This document shows positions 35,954 to 48,240 of a stretch of 64,000 bases of DNA, piece by piece (position 1 is the first letter of the stretch; every line of letters starts with the position of its first letter). Origin of the DNA: Scolanthus callimorphus (lineage: Eukaryota > Cnidaria > Anthozoa > Actiniaria > Edwardsiidae). The stretch covers positions 27,075,355 through 27,139,354 of the forward strand of contig CM066921.1 in NCBI GenBank assembly GCA_033964015.1, in the 5' to 3' direction. The translations under genes and the position numbers were made by a program. The notes under the pieces were generated by a model. The model saw only the letters and a list, made by a program, of their open reading frames with translations. It ran no database searches and was not told the DNA's origin.

Positions 35954-36346
35954 CCGGGGGGGGGGGGGGGGGGTACTCCCTATATTGGACTATACGGGGA
36001 TGCTCGGCCCGAAAGGGGTAGGGTTTTCAGGCTGGAGGTATAAGAAAGTGGTAGGGTTTTCAGACTGGACTGGGTATAAAAACAGTAGGAAAAATTGTAA
36101 TTTTGGTATAAAAAAGGGGTCTGTATTTCACCAGTTTTTCAACCGCAACGGGCGAGCAAAACCGTTCATTTTTTAACAGAGCACACATCCGATTTTTCAG
36201 GCTTGGTATAAGAAAGGGGTACCTTTTTCAGCTTTGGTATAAGAAAGGGGTACCTTTTTTGCTCTGAAATTGGTATAAAGAAGGGTAAGGGGTCCAGAAT
36301 CTGGGCCAACATCCCCGTATAAAAGTTTTGGGAGTACCCCCAAGGG
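35954..36346. mobile_element. Polyguanine-ended MITE with 8-bp target duplication
   Basis: Starts with a G run then GTACTCCC and ends GGGAGTACCCCCAAGGG; flanked by GTAGCAGC at 35946-35953 and 36347-36354. The core repeats GGTATAAGAAAGGGGTA-like motifs. Same end type as 32073-32500, so probably a related hAT-like family. Confidence 0.75.
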
Positions 36347-36354
36347 GTAGCAGC

Positions 36355-38800
36355 CATGTGAAATGTGTGTGAAATGGCCATAGTTCTAGAACGAAGTTCT
36401 TAGTTACTAGTTTTGAAAAATAATAATACTGTTGCTCTAATTTAAATTTAAATGTTTAAATTTCAAGACTTTATTACTCCTAATATGTGGGGTATAATAG
36501 ACTGAAATACACAAATATTGCTGCATAATCAAAGTTTTAGGTACGTGTTGCGAACTAGTTGCATACGGACCGACTTCTAACCGTGTCGACATTTCCCTGT
36601 TCCGAGGCTTGCTAATACTGTAGATTTAAATTCCTCACCCTGGACCTCTTATAAGAGAAAGGGGAAGAAGTAATACTTGGAGAATTGAAATAGCCCTATG
36701 CCCTTGAGACCTTGAATTCATTCAACTTTGTATACAAATAATTTGTTTTTCTTTGTTTCTACAGTGCAATAGTAATAATTGTGATTTTGCGGTTTGATAG
36801 GTAAGTGCTTTATAATAATACTACATTCAAAAATTGGTGATTTTCACTTCAATTAATAAGTAACCCGAGGAGTAGACTAATCCTGTTACTTTTGACAATC
36901 AAACAAAAAGTCACACAAATATTATTTAGCTCAAAAACTATATTTTCTTTGCAATAAACTCTTGCTTGTGTTGCTAAAAGGTTTCTATTTTAGTTTGATC
37001 TATTCTGGAGTGGAAATGAGCTTTGAAACTGTGTTTTGGGGTGCGGAGATTTGAGACGACTACACTCTTTTTTTTATAAGAAATTTTTTTATAAGAACGT
37101 TCAGCTGAAATTTACGCAAATTTTAAGAACATGCTAAGAACATGCCCGAGCCTCAGATAGGAGCAAAATAGATTTATTTACAGTAGTGCATTCTAAAATC
37201 CAGAATCAAATGTGTTAATAATAATGACCTTCAATATTGTAATTTATAAACTCTCTTAACTTCTATAAGATCTAGGCAGGTTCCGACGTCACTGAAATGT
37301 AAGAACATCCGTAAGAACATTTCCAGCCTCTATCTGCTCCAAAAATAAGAACGGCCCAGCCTCAACTGAAAATTAGACGTTCTTATAAAAAAAAGAGTGT
37401 ACTAACATATGGAATGCAATAGCCAAAACATGTGTCTAAAATATGACTCTCGGGGGAAGGGTAGGTAGACCATTATATTTTTTAGGATTCAGGCATAATG
37501 CTCAGCGGATATCCGCAGGAAACGATCCAGAATGGAAGGTTTGGCCACATTCTGGCTGTGTATGCCAAGTTTTTCTCGTTTGAAGATGATTAGCGGCTTG
37601 AAATACATAAGAAGAAATCACCCAGCCAAGCATATAGACATGTACATAAACATGTTTTTATGGGGAAACAATCAACAATATCTTCGTGAATTTTGGCATG
37701 AAAGAAGATGTACTCGTGGCGAAGAAATCTGTGGCAGTGCGTGGCTATAGACATGTTCATTAATGTATAACTTGAAGGTCAACTGCGAATTAATAAAATC
37801 CTTTATAATTTTCTTGATTTAAAAGAAAATCAAATGCACTGCCACAGATCTCTTGATCTTGATAGTCAGATAATGAATTTGTATCGATTTTTGTTTGATT
37901 ATCATGCCACTGGAAGAAAAAAGAAAAAAAACTAGAAAATTTTGAGTTTAAAGATAATCCAATTAACATCTCAATTGGGCATTGTCTGATTTTTTGTGTG
38001 TGAGAAAATACACCTTAGAGATCACTCTATCAGATTTTCTATGCAGATTGAGTATATTGTTTAATGAATCTGATATAATTTGTGTCTAAATTGCGCAAAA
38101 TTAGCCGATGCAAATACCTTAAAAAGCATAGGATGGGAGAACAATAAAATCACATCACACTGTAGGAGCTAAGAAAAAATTATGTGAAATATTTTTGCCA
38201 TATGTGAAAAAAAATTACACTACAACGACTTTGCCACTTCTGGAAATTAAAACTTGTTTGCTATATAAAATCACTGTTAAAAGCAGAGTATCATTAGTAT
38301 CATTTTTTAATTTATACTGTAAACCGGAAACACGTGATACTATGCCAATTTTCTGTCGGAGCTGTGAAAGTGTCAAAATTAAACACGCTTTTAAACTGAT
38401 GCAGAAATTCATAGCAACAAGCATGCAGAATGTTGGAGTTATTAATCAGTTATGGCTCACATTCATAAGGGCAATTGTTGAACACAATTCAGAGGTCAGA
38501 GACAACATTTAACAATCAAATTTTGAGAGCTTATGAAGAGCTAAGCTGATCAATTATAAAGCTGATCGATCGCCGAGTTCAAAATAAAACCAACGACTAG
38601 CTTTTTTCTGCATCAACATACTCTCATACCGATAAACACGGTCAAAAGGCTTATTTTCTAGTTAAACAGCGCATTGACTATTTAGAATTACCGGGTACTT
38701 ATTTGTACAAAGGGCAATTCAAAGTGTAGGTTATAAACAAGGTTAAATTAACTTTCGATTAACATTGACTAGCCACCGGCTTGCGGGAGTACGAAAGGGC
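36355..38800. other. Intergenic, AT-rich, with one MITE
   Basis: No gene supported. The open frames at 37532-37750 and 38195-38512 have no recognisable domain. The MITE at 37063-37399 is listed separately. Confidence 0.4.
37063..37399. mobile_element. 337-bp MITE with TA borders
   Basis: CACTCTTTTTTTTATAAGAA and TTCTTATAAAAAAAAGAGTG are perfect 20-bp inverted ends, with TA immediately outside each. This fits a Tc1/mariner-type non-autonomous element. Confidence 0.7.
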
Positions 38801-38801
38801 C

Positions 38802-39689
38802 GCACCAGTCAATTGTAACCACCACCCCCCCAACCTCGGGGAAGGGTGGGGACATGGATTTTCAGCTGGGCCATACTAGATTTTTTCCCCACCCTTGAGG
38901 CAAAACGTGTTGGAAAATTCCCCACCCTGTGGAGCAATTTGAGTGATTCAATGCTACGTATGCCAATATATATAGTCCTCTCACCTGAAATATTTACCCG
39001 AAAGTGTTGCTCGTCCCTGCATTCTCTGCAGAACCATTTATTGCTTGAGATTGTTGTTGGTGTTAAATTAACACATCCAAAGTGGTACCATGACACATAA
39101 CAACAATACCCTTATTTGACAATGGCAGTTTGGAACGAGACTGATTGAACGCAGGTTCCGCATGCTTTAAATTCTCTGAAGCCATTAAGAAAACAGAGCT
39201 GGAAATAATTTTCCTTACTTGATCGGACATACAGATGTCCGTTCAATCTTTTTTCTTGGTTGTCTCTACTGGAAAATTGGTCAGACAAATCTGAAAATTA
39301 GTCCGACATTTGGTGATTTTGATGGACCAAGTGGGCCACCGCATCTATATTTTGAGAGTATACACTGACAACACTTTCGAAAATTATTAGTGCGAAATTG
39401 TAAATGCACCCAATAAGATAAAATGCACTGACCTCAAATTTCCTCGGACAATCACATCAATCGCATTTTGCATAGTTTTGCATGTATGTGGTAAGCGCTC
39501 TTACTTGAGGGCGGAGGTGGATGTATTCCAAGGTTAAGGGAGAGATTGGAAACAAGTTCTATCCCCCACCTAATTCCCCACTCTCAGAGAATATCCCCGG
39601 GATCATAACCTGACTTATAAGTTAAAATGCCCCACGTCTCCCCCACCCTGCCCCGAGGTTGGGGGGTGGTGGTTACAATTGACTGGTGC
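38802..39689. mobile_element. 888-bp element with about 45-bp inverted ends and a PHD-finger remnant
   Basis: GCACCAGTCAATTGTAACCA..CCCCCCAACCTCGGGG on the left is matched by CCCCGAGGTTGGGG..TGGTTACAATTGACTGGTGC on the right. Inner sequence near both ends also pairs (CCCCACCCT blocks). No target duplication was found. The core includes a minus-strand PHD-like peptide at 39000-39105. Confidence 0.7.
39000..39105 (-). pseudogene. PHD-finger C-terminal half inside a transposon
   Basis: Translation gives SWYHFGCVNLTPTTISSNKW then FCREC: His-x2-Cys, a Trp, and FCxxC, the second half of a C4HC3 PHD finger. The preceding Cys pair is displaced (GYCCYV) and an in-frame stop precedes it, so it is not functional as it stands. 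It could be a captured host exon or the remnant of an ORF of the element. Confidence 0.5.
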
Positions 39690-40440
39690 ATTAACAATTA
39701 GACCTCAAGGTCGAATGTGCTATGATGAATAGACCATGAGGCTGAATGGTCTATTGATATCATAGCACATTAGGAGGAGAGGTCTAATTGTTTTAGTATA
39801 AACCAACTAGTTGGTCGGTTTTTGCAATGAATACCATTATTTTATGTTGAAAAAATCAAGTTTTCTTGCAAAGAAAGGTGGTGGTTTTGCCAGATACGGT
39901 CAATCACTAATAGACCAGTAGTACATAGCTCAGCCAATCAGAATGCAGGATTTGTAATAGACCATTAGTTGGTTTATACTAAACATATTTATATAGATGG
40001 CCAAAGTATAATAACAGCTGGAGTAATAATAATCCATCATGAACTCACCTCTATAACGGAAACAAGGCCTCGGTAGTACAATCACTAAAACCATGAAGAA
40101 ATTGCATACTAGACGATGATGAACTGTGTGTGTCAGGGCATGAACTTTGCCAGATAAACTTTGATCATGAACTGTGCGTAGGATATTCGTTATTGAAATT
40201 ACTGGATCCGGCGCCCTTTTATACATTGAATCAGCCCAGATCCCAGTTCAACATTTCACTCGGATATCTTGGGAATCGCAAATTTTTTGTGACGTCTTCT
40301 GTGTATTGTATATTACAGTAAAAGCGAGATCTAATTGTTTTATACAACAACAAACATATTTTTGTCGGCTGTGTATCTGTACTCTTAGAGCAGCATGACT
40401 CTCAACTAATCAGAGGGCACGATTTACTAGTGTTGTTGTA
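39690..40440. repeat. Two adjacent inverted-repeat stretches
   Basis: CAATTAGACCTCAAGGTCGA..TGTGCTATGAT (39695) faces ATCATAGCACA..GAGGTCTAATTG (ending 39791). Directly after, TAGTATAAACCAACTAGTTGG (39794) faces CCATTAGTTGGTTTATACTA (ending 39981). Both look like MITEs; the rest is unremarkable. Confidence 0.5.
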
Positions 40441-40717
40441 AATGGACTATAGAGTCTATTAAATGGAGGGATTGAATCCCTTTGGAGCCATATGATTTTT
40501 TTCAGTCAAGGAGAACCCAAAATCCTCAGAATCTGCCAACTCGGGATTCTCGACTTACTACGGGTATTACGTACCAGTACACAATGAACTGCTGATGCAC
40601 CATGCCCCCTTAATCATCTCTTCCTGGCATGAGGTTGAATTTTTAACTTTTTTGTGGTTGGCCACATGACAAATGAGAAATTCTATTTTTCTAACAACAC
40701 CCAAGTGTCATTACAAT

Positions 40718-40903
40718 TATGTGAGATGAAGTGAGGCCAGCTTAATTTGTTCCCTGCGAATGCAGGAAAGGTCCCCATGGTATGTCCCAAGAGCATCATC
40801 GCATCTTTGTTATGTGAGATGAAGTGAGGCCGGCTTAATTTGTTCCCTGGGAATGCAGGAAAGGTCCTCCATGGCATGTCCCTAGAGCATCATTGCATCT
40901 GTG
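40718..40903 (+). repeat. Two-copy tandem repeat, 93-bp period
   Basis: TATGTGAGATGAAGTGAGGC ... CATGTCCC.AGAGCATCAT occurs twice with a few differences. No coding role seen. Confidence 0.8.
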
Positions 40904-41149
40904 TAAAAGGATAGCAGTTTGACTATTGGCGGAGGGGTTTTGAAGGATGTCACAGCTTTTATTTAAACATGCTGAAAGTGCATTTTTGGAGGGTTTTCTG
41001 CATATTAGATAGCCTGAAGTCTCCTTTGTGCCAACCATTATTCATTTTTGCCCATAATCAGGGTTAATCCTGGGCATCAGGAGTTCGGTGCAGCTTTCAG
41101 GTCTAAAGTGTCTCCATGTGTCTCTTAATTTTACTGGTTTCTAGAGATG

Positions 41150-41930
41150 CCCCCCAGCACAGTTTGGCCATGCGAGAAACCTTATAAGATCCTGTTTTCA
41201 ATTAACTGTTGGTACACTTTTTGATGCTGCAGACTCCATTCTCAGACTCTGAGAATATCACCAAATCGTCTGCATACAGTAAGCAATTACAGAGAAAACT
41301 GTTCAACGAAACTGGAACACACGACTCGTCGCCAAAAATATCTGGTAATAATTAAAAAGGTTGGACTAATACTGCAATCCAGTTAAACTCCTACATGTAT
41401 CTCCGAACGGGAAAACAGTTAACCCCTCCTTTATTTTATCGGCAAACTGAACCGACGAGTACATGCTTACAAGAATGCGAACAACGTTCTTACTACAGCC
41501 AGATCTAATGACCTTATAGAAGAGACCTTCACGCCAAACACTATCGTAAGCCTTCCGGAAATCCACAAAACAAGTAAATAAAGGCTTTTTCTTACTCTTA
41601 TAAAACTCAAGTAAAGATTTAAAATCAACACTTGGTCTGTGGTTCTAAAACCCTTTCTAAAACCTGGTTATCATTAAAATCTGGTTATCATTCATAAGTC
41701 TATTTTCCTCGAGAAGCCTATTAAGTCGATTATTCATAATAAGAGTAAATAATTTTCCCAAACAGCTACTCACACAAATACATCTGTAATTACCAGGGTA
41801 CAACTTATCTCCCGACTTGATTTCATAACTGCTTATAGCTAAGATGATAACATAATCATTTGTATAATAGGCAAGGTTTATGGCGTGATCATCTCCAGTT
41901 CTACTAGTCAGGTTTTGGCTTGACATCTCT
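41150..41930 (-). pseudogene. LINE reverse transcriptase fragment, frameshifted
   Basis: Minus-strand RT blocks in order across several frames: NYRCICVSSCLGKLFTLIMN with RLLEENRLMNDNQ (41670-41830), then DFRKAYDSVWREGLFYKV (41500-41566), then LYADDLVIFSESENGV (near 41230-41280). The catalytic YADD is intact but the frame is broken at least twice and the GVxQG block is missing. Motif wording differs from the LINE at 24846, so it is another LINE family. Confidence 0.75.
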
Positions 41931-43542
41931 TGAAATAGTAATGGTACAGTCCCCCGTTAAGGATATCCAGAGATAACTTCTGTCTGAGGTACTTGATATC
42001 GCTCTGAAAGTACACGCAAAAAAAAAGCGTTACGTACATACAAACATATCAAATGATAAAATAAATTAAACAAAAGTGCAGAATTAATCAAATCAGCAAA
42101 ATCTATCATTAATATTGCGACTAACCTCGTCAATGTCAGTCTCTCTTCGTAGAGCTGAACAACGTGCAAGCTAATAATATGGTAAAAATTAAGCGCTTAA
42201 GCGACTCATAAAATTATGCTTTGTCGAAAGCGGGTGCCCGATTTCCATATGATTGCAGTGCAGTTGTTAACAAAGTTGTTTTTCATCAATGCGACTGCTG
42301 CAACAAGATGGGATATTAAAAATCATAATAAAACGGAACCTTTACTAAGTCTCGGTACTCTTACAAGGGCTATATGAAAATAAAATATAAAGAATAAAAT
42401 TGGTTTTATTACAATCGGTTAATAAGAATTAAAACCCAAAGCAAATGAAATTCTAATAAAATATTATATTTTTACAATAGGTTGAAATATTTAACATAAT
42501 TAATTATTCAACAGTGCTAGATAAAAATAATGGAAAACCTGAGGCGTTCGCGACTTCAGTACATGCTGCGACCATTGTATGAATCGTTAGTATTGAAATC
42601 TCCGCGACTGCTGCAACTTGAGTTTAACGGGCATGAAAAAAGCATTGTAAAAAGATCTTCATATTTATAAATAACCTTGTCGAGAGACTGCCACTCCTTG
42701 CAATTAAAATGATTGCCTGTGACGACACTGCAGTAGCTCAAACGTTCCATTGAAGTAAGATGACATGCCATGATGTGCAGTTCGACAAACTAAGATGTAT
42801 ATAACCATTGCAGTAGGTAAATAAGTTGCAGCCCAGCCAACTTACATTATTGCATTGATGACTGATCTGTATTTCCAGTGAAAAAGTCAATGGATGACTG
42901 TTTTGTTGACTACATTCTAACACCTGTCAGTTATATTGACAGGTGAAAGCGTGCGCTAAGGATCACGGTCAGGAGGAAAGAAACGACGCGAAACGCAAAG
43001 GATTATGCACAGTCCAAAAATCTCTGACAGACACATTAAACAAAGCAAAATTTGTCATCTTTTAGTGTACTAGAAGGTTATTTTTTCCGCGCTACTTGGC
43101 GCTATTTTTTTCGCCTTAATATTATATAATAATAGTAATAGATGCTTTAATACAATTACTTATGAAAAAAAGCTTTTTGATTGTTCATGCAAAAAAGTCA
43201 AAACCAAAGAGAAAGACAGTATTTTGCATTAATCGGTCATGTCCAATTCTGGATCACAATCTGGATCATGTTGCTCGTATATTCCACTCCTGGTCGTGTC
43301 ATCACCTTCCTTGTAATCAGACTCCGGCAGTGGGGAGTTACTTCTTAACTATAGTAGATGATCTTCATATTGGTCATCAGATTCTTCTTCTTCAGTCTTG
43401 CCTAGCTGCTCATCGTTCTCTTACAATGTCCATTTGGTGTCTATGCATCAAAGAACTCCCATTATTATTCGAAGATGAAATGCTATTTAGCTAATATAAA
43501 AGCCATTTTTGCTCGACCTCAAACATTGCGCCATCTGGTGCT
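41931..43542. other. Intergenic
   Basis: No gene supported. A small perfect palindrome CACCTGTCA..TTGACAGGTG is at about 42930-42954. 43230-43480 has an acidic coding look on the minus strand (EEEESDDQYEDH) but is broken by stops. Confidence 0.4.
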
Positions 43543-43546
43543 TTAA

Positions 43547-45296
43547 GGTGACTCATTCGAAATTCAAAATGCACCCAACTGTGTCTAGAGCGCAAATCTG
43601 CGTCGCCAAACTCAAGGCTATAACTTTTGTGTCTTTTCCTCTATTGTTATAATTCTTTTTTCAAATCCTACCTTAATGATGTATAAATAAGTTCTTAATA
43701 ACCGATCTTCTTGGAAACATTTTTAGAAGTCACAATCTAAATTTTTGTGAGGCCCTAATTTCATATTCAGGTCGTACTAGAAAAAAAATTTGCCGGTTTT
43801 TTTGGCTCAAACTCCAGGAATCGATTCCAGTTGAAGTAATCTCAAATCGAGCTAAGTTACAGAAAATTCGTCGGAACAGAAACGCGGTAATAAAAATGCC
43901 GTCAACTTTGGCCAAATTAGAGGGCTGATTCTGCTCGGCTTCAATTGAATTTTAATAGTGCTCCGAAAACTCATTATTTGGGGCTCTTCCTTCGGCACTA
44001 TATTGTATAGTAATGTATTAAACTTTGCGGAAGGTCAGATTGTAAATACGATGAACTACTAAAGTGTTGGAAAATCATTTACCGAGGAAAGAAATCGTGA
44101 AAGCGCAATGAATTTATTACAAGAATGTCGCGTTAAAATGTGTTGTTATTACGTAGTATTTCTTGCTAAGATATATATAGACGTTAACCTTGTGGCAATG
44201 GTAAACCTTTGTAACCAAGTTTGACCATTATGTGTGCTTATTTGGTATAGAAGAAAATTACAAAGTTACGACATTCACCCTCTACTCTTGCACGCAGATT
44301 TGAAGCTCTCTTGTTTATGAATGATAATGAAATCTGACGTTTTTCCAGGGGGAGCTCATTAGGCCAAATCTAATCAATAGCAGTCACGCTCCGAAAATAG
44401 CAATTGTCTGATTAAGTCCCTATGGAACATAAAAACTTGCTATGATAAAAGCTTTCTTTGTTCGCTGATTAGAGTAGGCCTAAATGTGCTCCCCCTGGCG
44501 AAACGTCAGATTTCATTACCATTCATAAACAAGAGAGCTTCAAATCTGCGTGCAAGACTAGAGGGTGAATGTCGTAACTTTGTAATTTTCTTCTACACCA
44601 AACAAGCACATATAATGGTCAAATTTGGTTACTAAGTTTTACCAATGCCACAAGCTTTTCGTCTATATAAATCTTAGCAAGAAATTATACGTAGTAACGA
44701 CACATTTTAACGCGACATTCTTGTAATAAATTCATTGCGCTTTCACGATTTCTTTCCTCGGTAGATAATTTTCCAACATTTTAGTAGTTCATGGTGTTTA
44801 CAATCTGACCTGCGGTAAAGTTTAATACATTACTATACAATATAGTGCCGAAGGAAGAGCCCCAAATAATGAGTTTTCGGAGCACTATTAAAATTCAATT
44901 CAAGCCAAGCTGAATCAGCCTTCTAATTTGGCCAAAGTTGACGGCATTTTTATTACCGCGTTTCTGTTCCGACGAATTTTCTGTAACTTAGCTCGATTTG
45001 AGATTACTTCAACTGGAATCGATTCCTGGAGTTTGAGCCAAAAAAACCGGCAAATTTTTTTTCTAGTACGACCTGAATATGAAATTAGGGCCTCACAAAA
45101 ATTTTGATTGTGACTTCTAAAAATGTTTCCAAGAAGATCGGTTATTAATAACTGATTTATACGTCATTAAAGTAGGATTTGAAAAAAGAATTATAACAAT
45201 AGGGGAAAAGACACAAAAGTTATAGTCTTAAGTTTGGCGACGCAGATTTGCGCTCTAGACACAGTTGGGTGCATTTTGAATTTTGAATGAGTCACC
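43547..45296. mobile_element. 1.75-kb near-perfect foldback element bounded by TTAA
   Basis: The left arm from GGTGACTCATTCGAAATTCA is the inverted copy of the right arm ending TTTTGAATGAGTCACC; pairing continues for over 800 bp per arm with only scattered differences, to a spacer of about 80-100 bp near 44380-44465. TTAA lies directly outside both ends (43543-43546, 45297-45300), the target of piggyBac and Kolobok-type transposases. No coding sequence. Transcription would give an unusually long hairpin RNA. Confidence 0.85.
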
Positions 45297-45435
45297 TTAA
45301 AATGACACTCGCGCCCTTTGTTATTGCAGCTGAAACAAGAAGAATGTTTTGGTAGTATGAAGGAATGTATAGGGCATTGTTGAGAATGGCATCTTGTATA
45401 TTAAGTAAGTTAATAATCAATCATATTATATATTA

Positions 45436-45842
45436 GTACATAACCTCTTTGAGCATTTTTTCAATGAGTTCCATAGGCCTTAAAGGTTCTGGTGCACTCA
45501 ATAGCTCATCACCTTCAGTCCCGATTGCCTGCTCCATCTGTAAGACTGGACCAGTTATGGTTCTGCCATTGGAATCCAGAGAATGGTCCAGTTTTCCTCT
45601 CATTTAGGATATGTCCTGTGAGCTATACCGATGAGGTATACCCATCGCAGCTGCTTCAATGAAAGCCAGCTCATTTGTAACATCCTCTCCCTGAGATGGA
45701 AGAGACAGCCTGTCATATTCTGACCAAACTATTCCACAGGGCCCGAGCCACCGGTGGATTGCCCCTTGAGCATCTTTGTCCGAGCGGCAGACATATTTTG
45801 GGTCATATTCCCAATAATGTTGCTGAGCTGTTTCTATAAAAA
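45436..45842 (-). pseudogene. Unidentified coding fragment with one frameshift
   Basis: After a TTTTTATAG acceptor the frame reads ETAQQHYWEYDPKYVCRSDK.. to HRYSSQDIS. It continues in frame past a stop near an ATG at 45603 (MRGKLDHSLDSNGR.. to ..PMELIEKMLKEVM). Composition is protein-like. No domain recognised. It may be the downstream exon of the fragment at 46960-48240. Confidence 0.4.
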
Positions 45843-46959
45843 CACACCATCAATGATGAGTATCATAAATGGGAATGGAAATCGTTTTGCGGAGAATTCG
45901 TGGCTTTTGAAACTCTCTTTAGTCTGAGGCGATTTAGGAAATGGGTACTAGCAATGAATATATTAGGAAAGTGCCGTCAGGCTTTCAGTAAGGGCATATA
46001 AAATATTATCATTAAGGTAATTCCCCTCAAATAAAACTTGTCGTAGAATTTTTTTCTTAATTTGTCTATTTACTATTTAGGATATAATTAATGAAAATAT
46101 GAAATAAAAAGAGGGGGTGCCCATGCTCGTTTAGAAACTGTGATGGCGCAAACACACCCCATTTTTAGTGGCTGAGGGCTATTTTGTGAAGGCATACGTG
46201 AAACAAGAAAATTGTGATAAAACGCTCACTAATGAAGCAATCCAGTTCGCTTGCAAGTTTGAACAGAACTGTTGGATGCCTTACTACCTAGGACGAACAT
46301 TGGAATGTTTAATTTCCTGTGCGTGTTGACGCTACTCTTGAAAATGTGCAAAAATGTGCGGCACCGCTCGTGATAATTTGAGTCTTTGGTGTCTCATTTT
46401 GGGGCTTTTTATGACGATAGCTCAAAAACTTGTCGTGGAAATTTCTTTAAACTTTTTTATAACAGGGGAATGATAGCCTTATCAAAATGGTAAAATAAAA
46501 AATGGGGGTGCCCAATCTTGTTTTCGCGCAATATCCCAAAAAGCGACTTTTTCTGGGTGTTTCTCGCTCAAATGGGGATATTTAGCTTGTGCGCACGCGC
46601 TCGCTTGCGTCATTTTCGAACGAATTGATCGCGCGTCCATGCGCAGAACAGCGTGCGCCGTGCAAAACGGGGGAATTATCATTAAGTCGGTCTGAACCCT
46701 CTCAGACGTTCTAAATCACTGGTGGTCAATGAAATGCCTCTTGTCAAAGATGCTGTGTGTTTTGACTTTTTTGCTTGCTTCACTTGCTGCGACTTGTCGA
46801 GTGGCTCTAAATTATTTGTATGGGGCCATCAGCTATCTGTTCTGTCTTCCACGAAGCGCAAGAAGATATAATGGTGATCATCTGGTGCTCTGAGTAGAAG
46901 GCGCCTCGATCTCCCTTGGATTTATTGGAATAGAGCCTGAAGGACATCTTGATATTTAC
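45843..46959. other. Non-coding or unrecognised stretch
   Basis: No gene supported; AT-rich with short frames on both strands. Confidence 0.4.
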
Positions 46960-48240
46960 TTGAATCTTCCCTGGTATATCAAGTAGTCGCCATCAAGATA
47001 TCGCACATGATCCAGTTCAACACAGACGTCACCTGCTGCATCAACTGATTCAGCCAAAGAAAATCCTCTCCCATATTTAAGTCATCGAGAGAACATTGAT
47101 GCCCCTCAACTGCATTGTTCAAAGCACAGAGGCCCCAAAAAGCAGAATAACCTTGGCACTACAATACAAAAGCTCCACTTCTCCAATGCAAGAAGAGATA
47201 AATTTAACCTGAGCTAATGTAGATGTCCAATTGTGCAATAACATTTATGTATTTCATGTTTTTTTCTTCTGCAAAAGCTGGGTAGTCAACACGTGTTTTA
47301 TCAGATATCAATTTTTCTGCTCTATTCAAGATAGTGAGGCTAGATCGCTTCTAGATGACAGGTGATTAATTTCAGATAAGGCAGCTGTCTTTATTGGTGA
47401 TGACTTCACATTTTCAGTGGCATAGACTGTATTTGCATGTGGAATAGACGCATTAGGTTTGCTCAAACTTGGCACAGGGATTTCTGGCCACGATTCTTGG
47501 TCTTGCTGCTTTTTTTTGCTGGAGTGACAGTTTAGTAGTATGGGATGACACTGCTGGAACAGGTGTTCCAGTCTTTTTTGTCTTGCTCGAACTTCCTGTT
47601 TGTTTGGAGGTTTTTGGTTGTTTGTGTACAACTAATAGTTCAATACCATGTTTTGAATTACCAGGCCACCCCTTCAGGTAAATTTTAATGAGAGCTCTTG
47701 GCAGCATCCATGTTTGCACTCACTATCTTCTTCCTGGAGACAGGAGAGGCAGTCATGATTTGTGAAATCAAGAAATGACTTGAGGATGTCACGTAGGTTG
47801 CATTTCCTCTCCCGCTCCCATGCAACTTTGCCATACAACATGTATGGAAAGTCTTTATTCTTTAAAGCTTCCATACCATACAATAATCTTTTGTAATTTT
47901 GCTGCTTGCTCTCCATGTCTCCCTTTGCATCATGAAGCCCAGACATCACTCAATTGTCCAGAGTTTCATAGTAGAAAGCGAACGAATCATCAATATTACT
48001 CTGCAGGAATGGTTTGTTTCTTTGGTTTCCTTTTCTCAGGTATATATTGTATCTTCTCTTACTAATGATGCAAATTCAGTGACTGCATCATGAATGGAGA
48101 GCAAAGAAAATGATGTAGAAGTTTCGCCAGGAATTCGCCAGACTGGTGAGGTGGGGAGTATCCCTATGGGGGAAGGAGGAGAAAGGGAAGCTGTGACCTT
48201 GGGTTTTGCTTCTCCATAGAGAAATTCTTCACCAACCTGA
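46960..48240 (-). pseudogene. Decayed multi-domain ORF with Josephin-like fragment
   Basis: Protein-like blocks in shifting frames: GEEFLYGEAKPKVTASLSPP..IPGETSTSF (48040-48238); a conserved-looking block ALKNKDFPYMLYGKVAWERE..FTNHDCLSCLQEEDSECKHG (47680-47949); a Lys/Gln-rich linker with SSSKTKKTGTPVP; then WGLCALNNAVEG..CSLDDLN..EDFLWLNQ (47090-47146) and DHVRYLDGDYLIYQG (46980-47010). The C-A-LNN plus DGDY pattern resembles Josephin-type cysteine proteases. At least four frameshifts or stops. The domain call is tentative. Confidence 0.4.

Noticed and set aside
42930..42954. CACCTGTCA..TTGACAGGTG palindrome as a regulatory site
   Set aside because: It contains inverted E-box-like cores but stands alone, with no gene nearby and no repeats; chance cannot be excluded.
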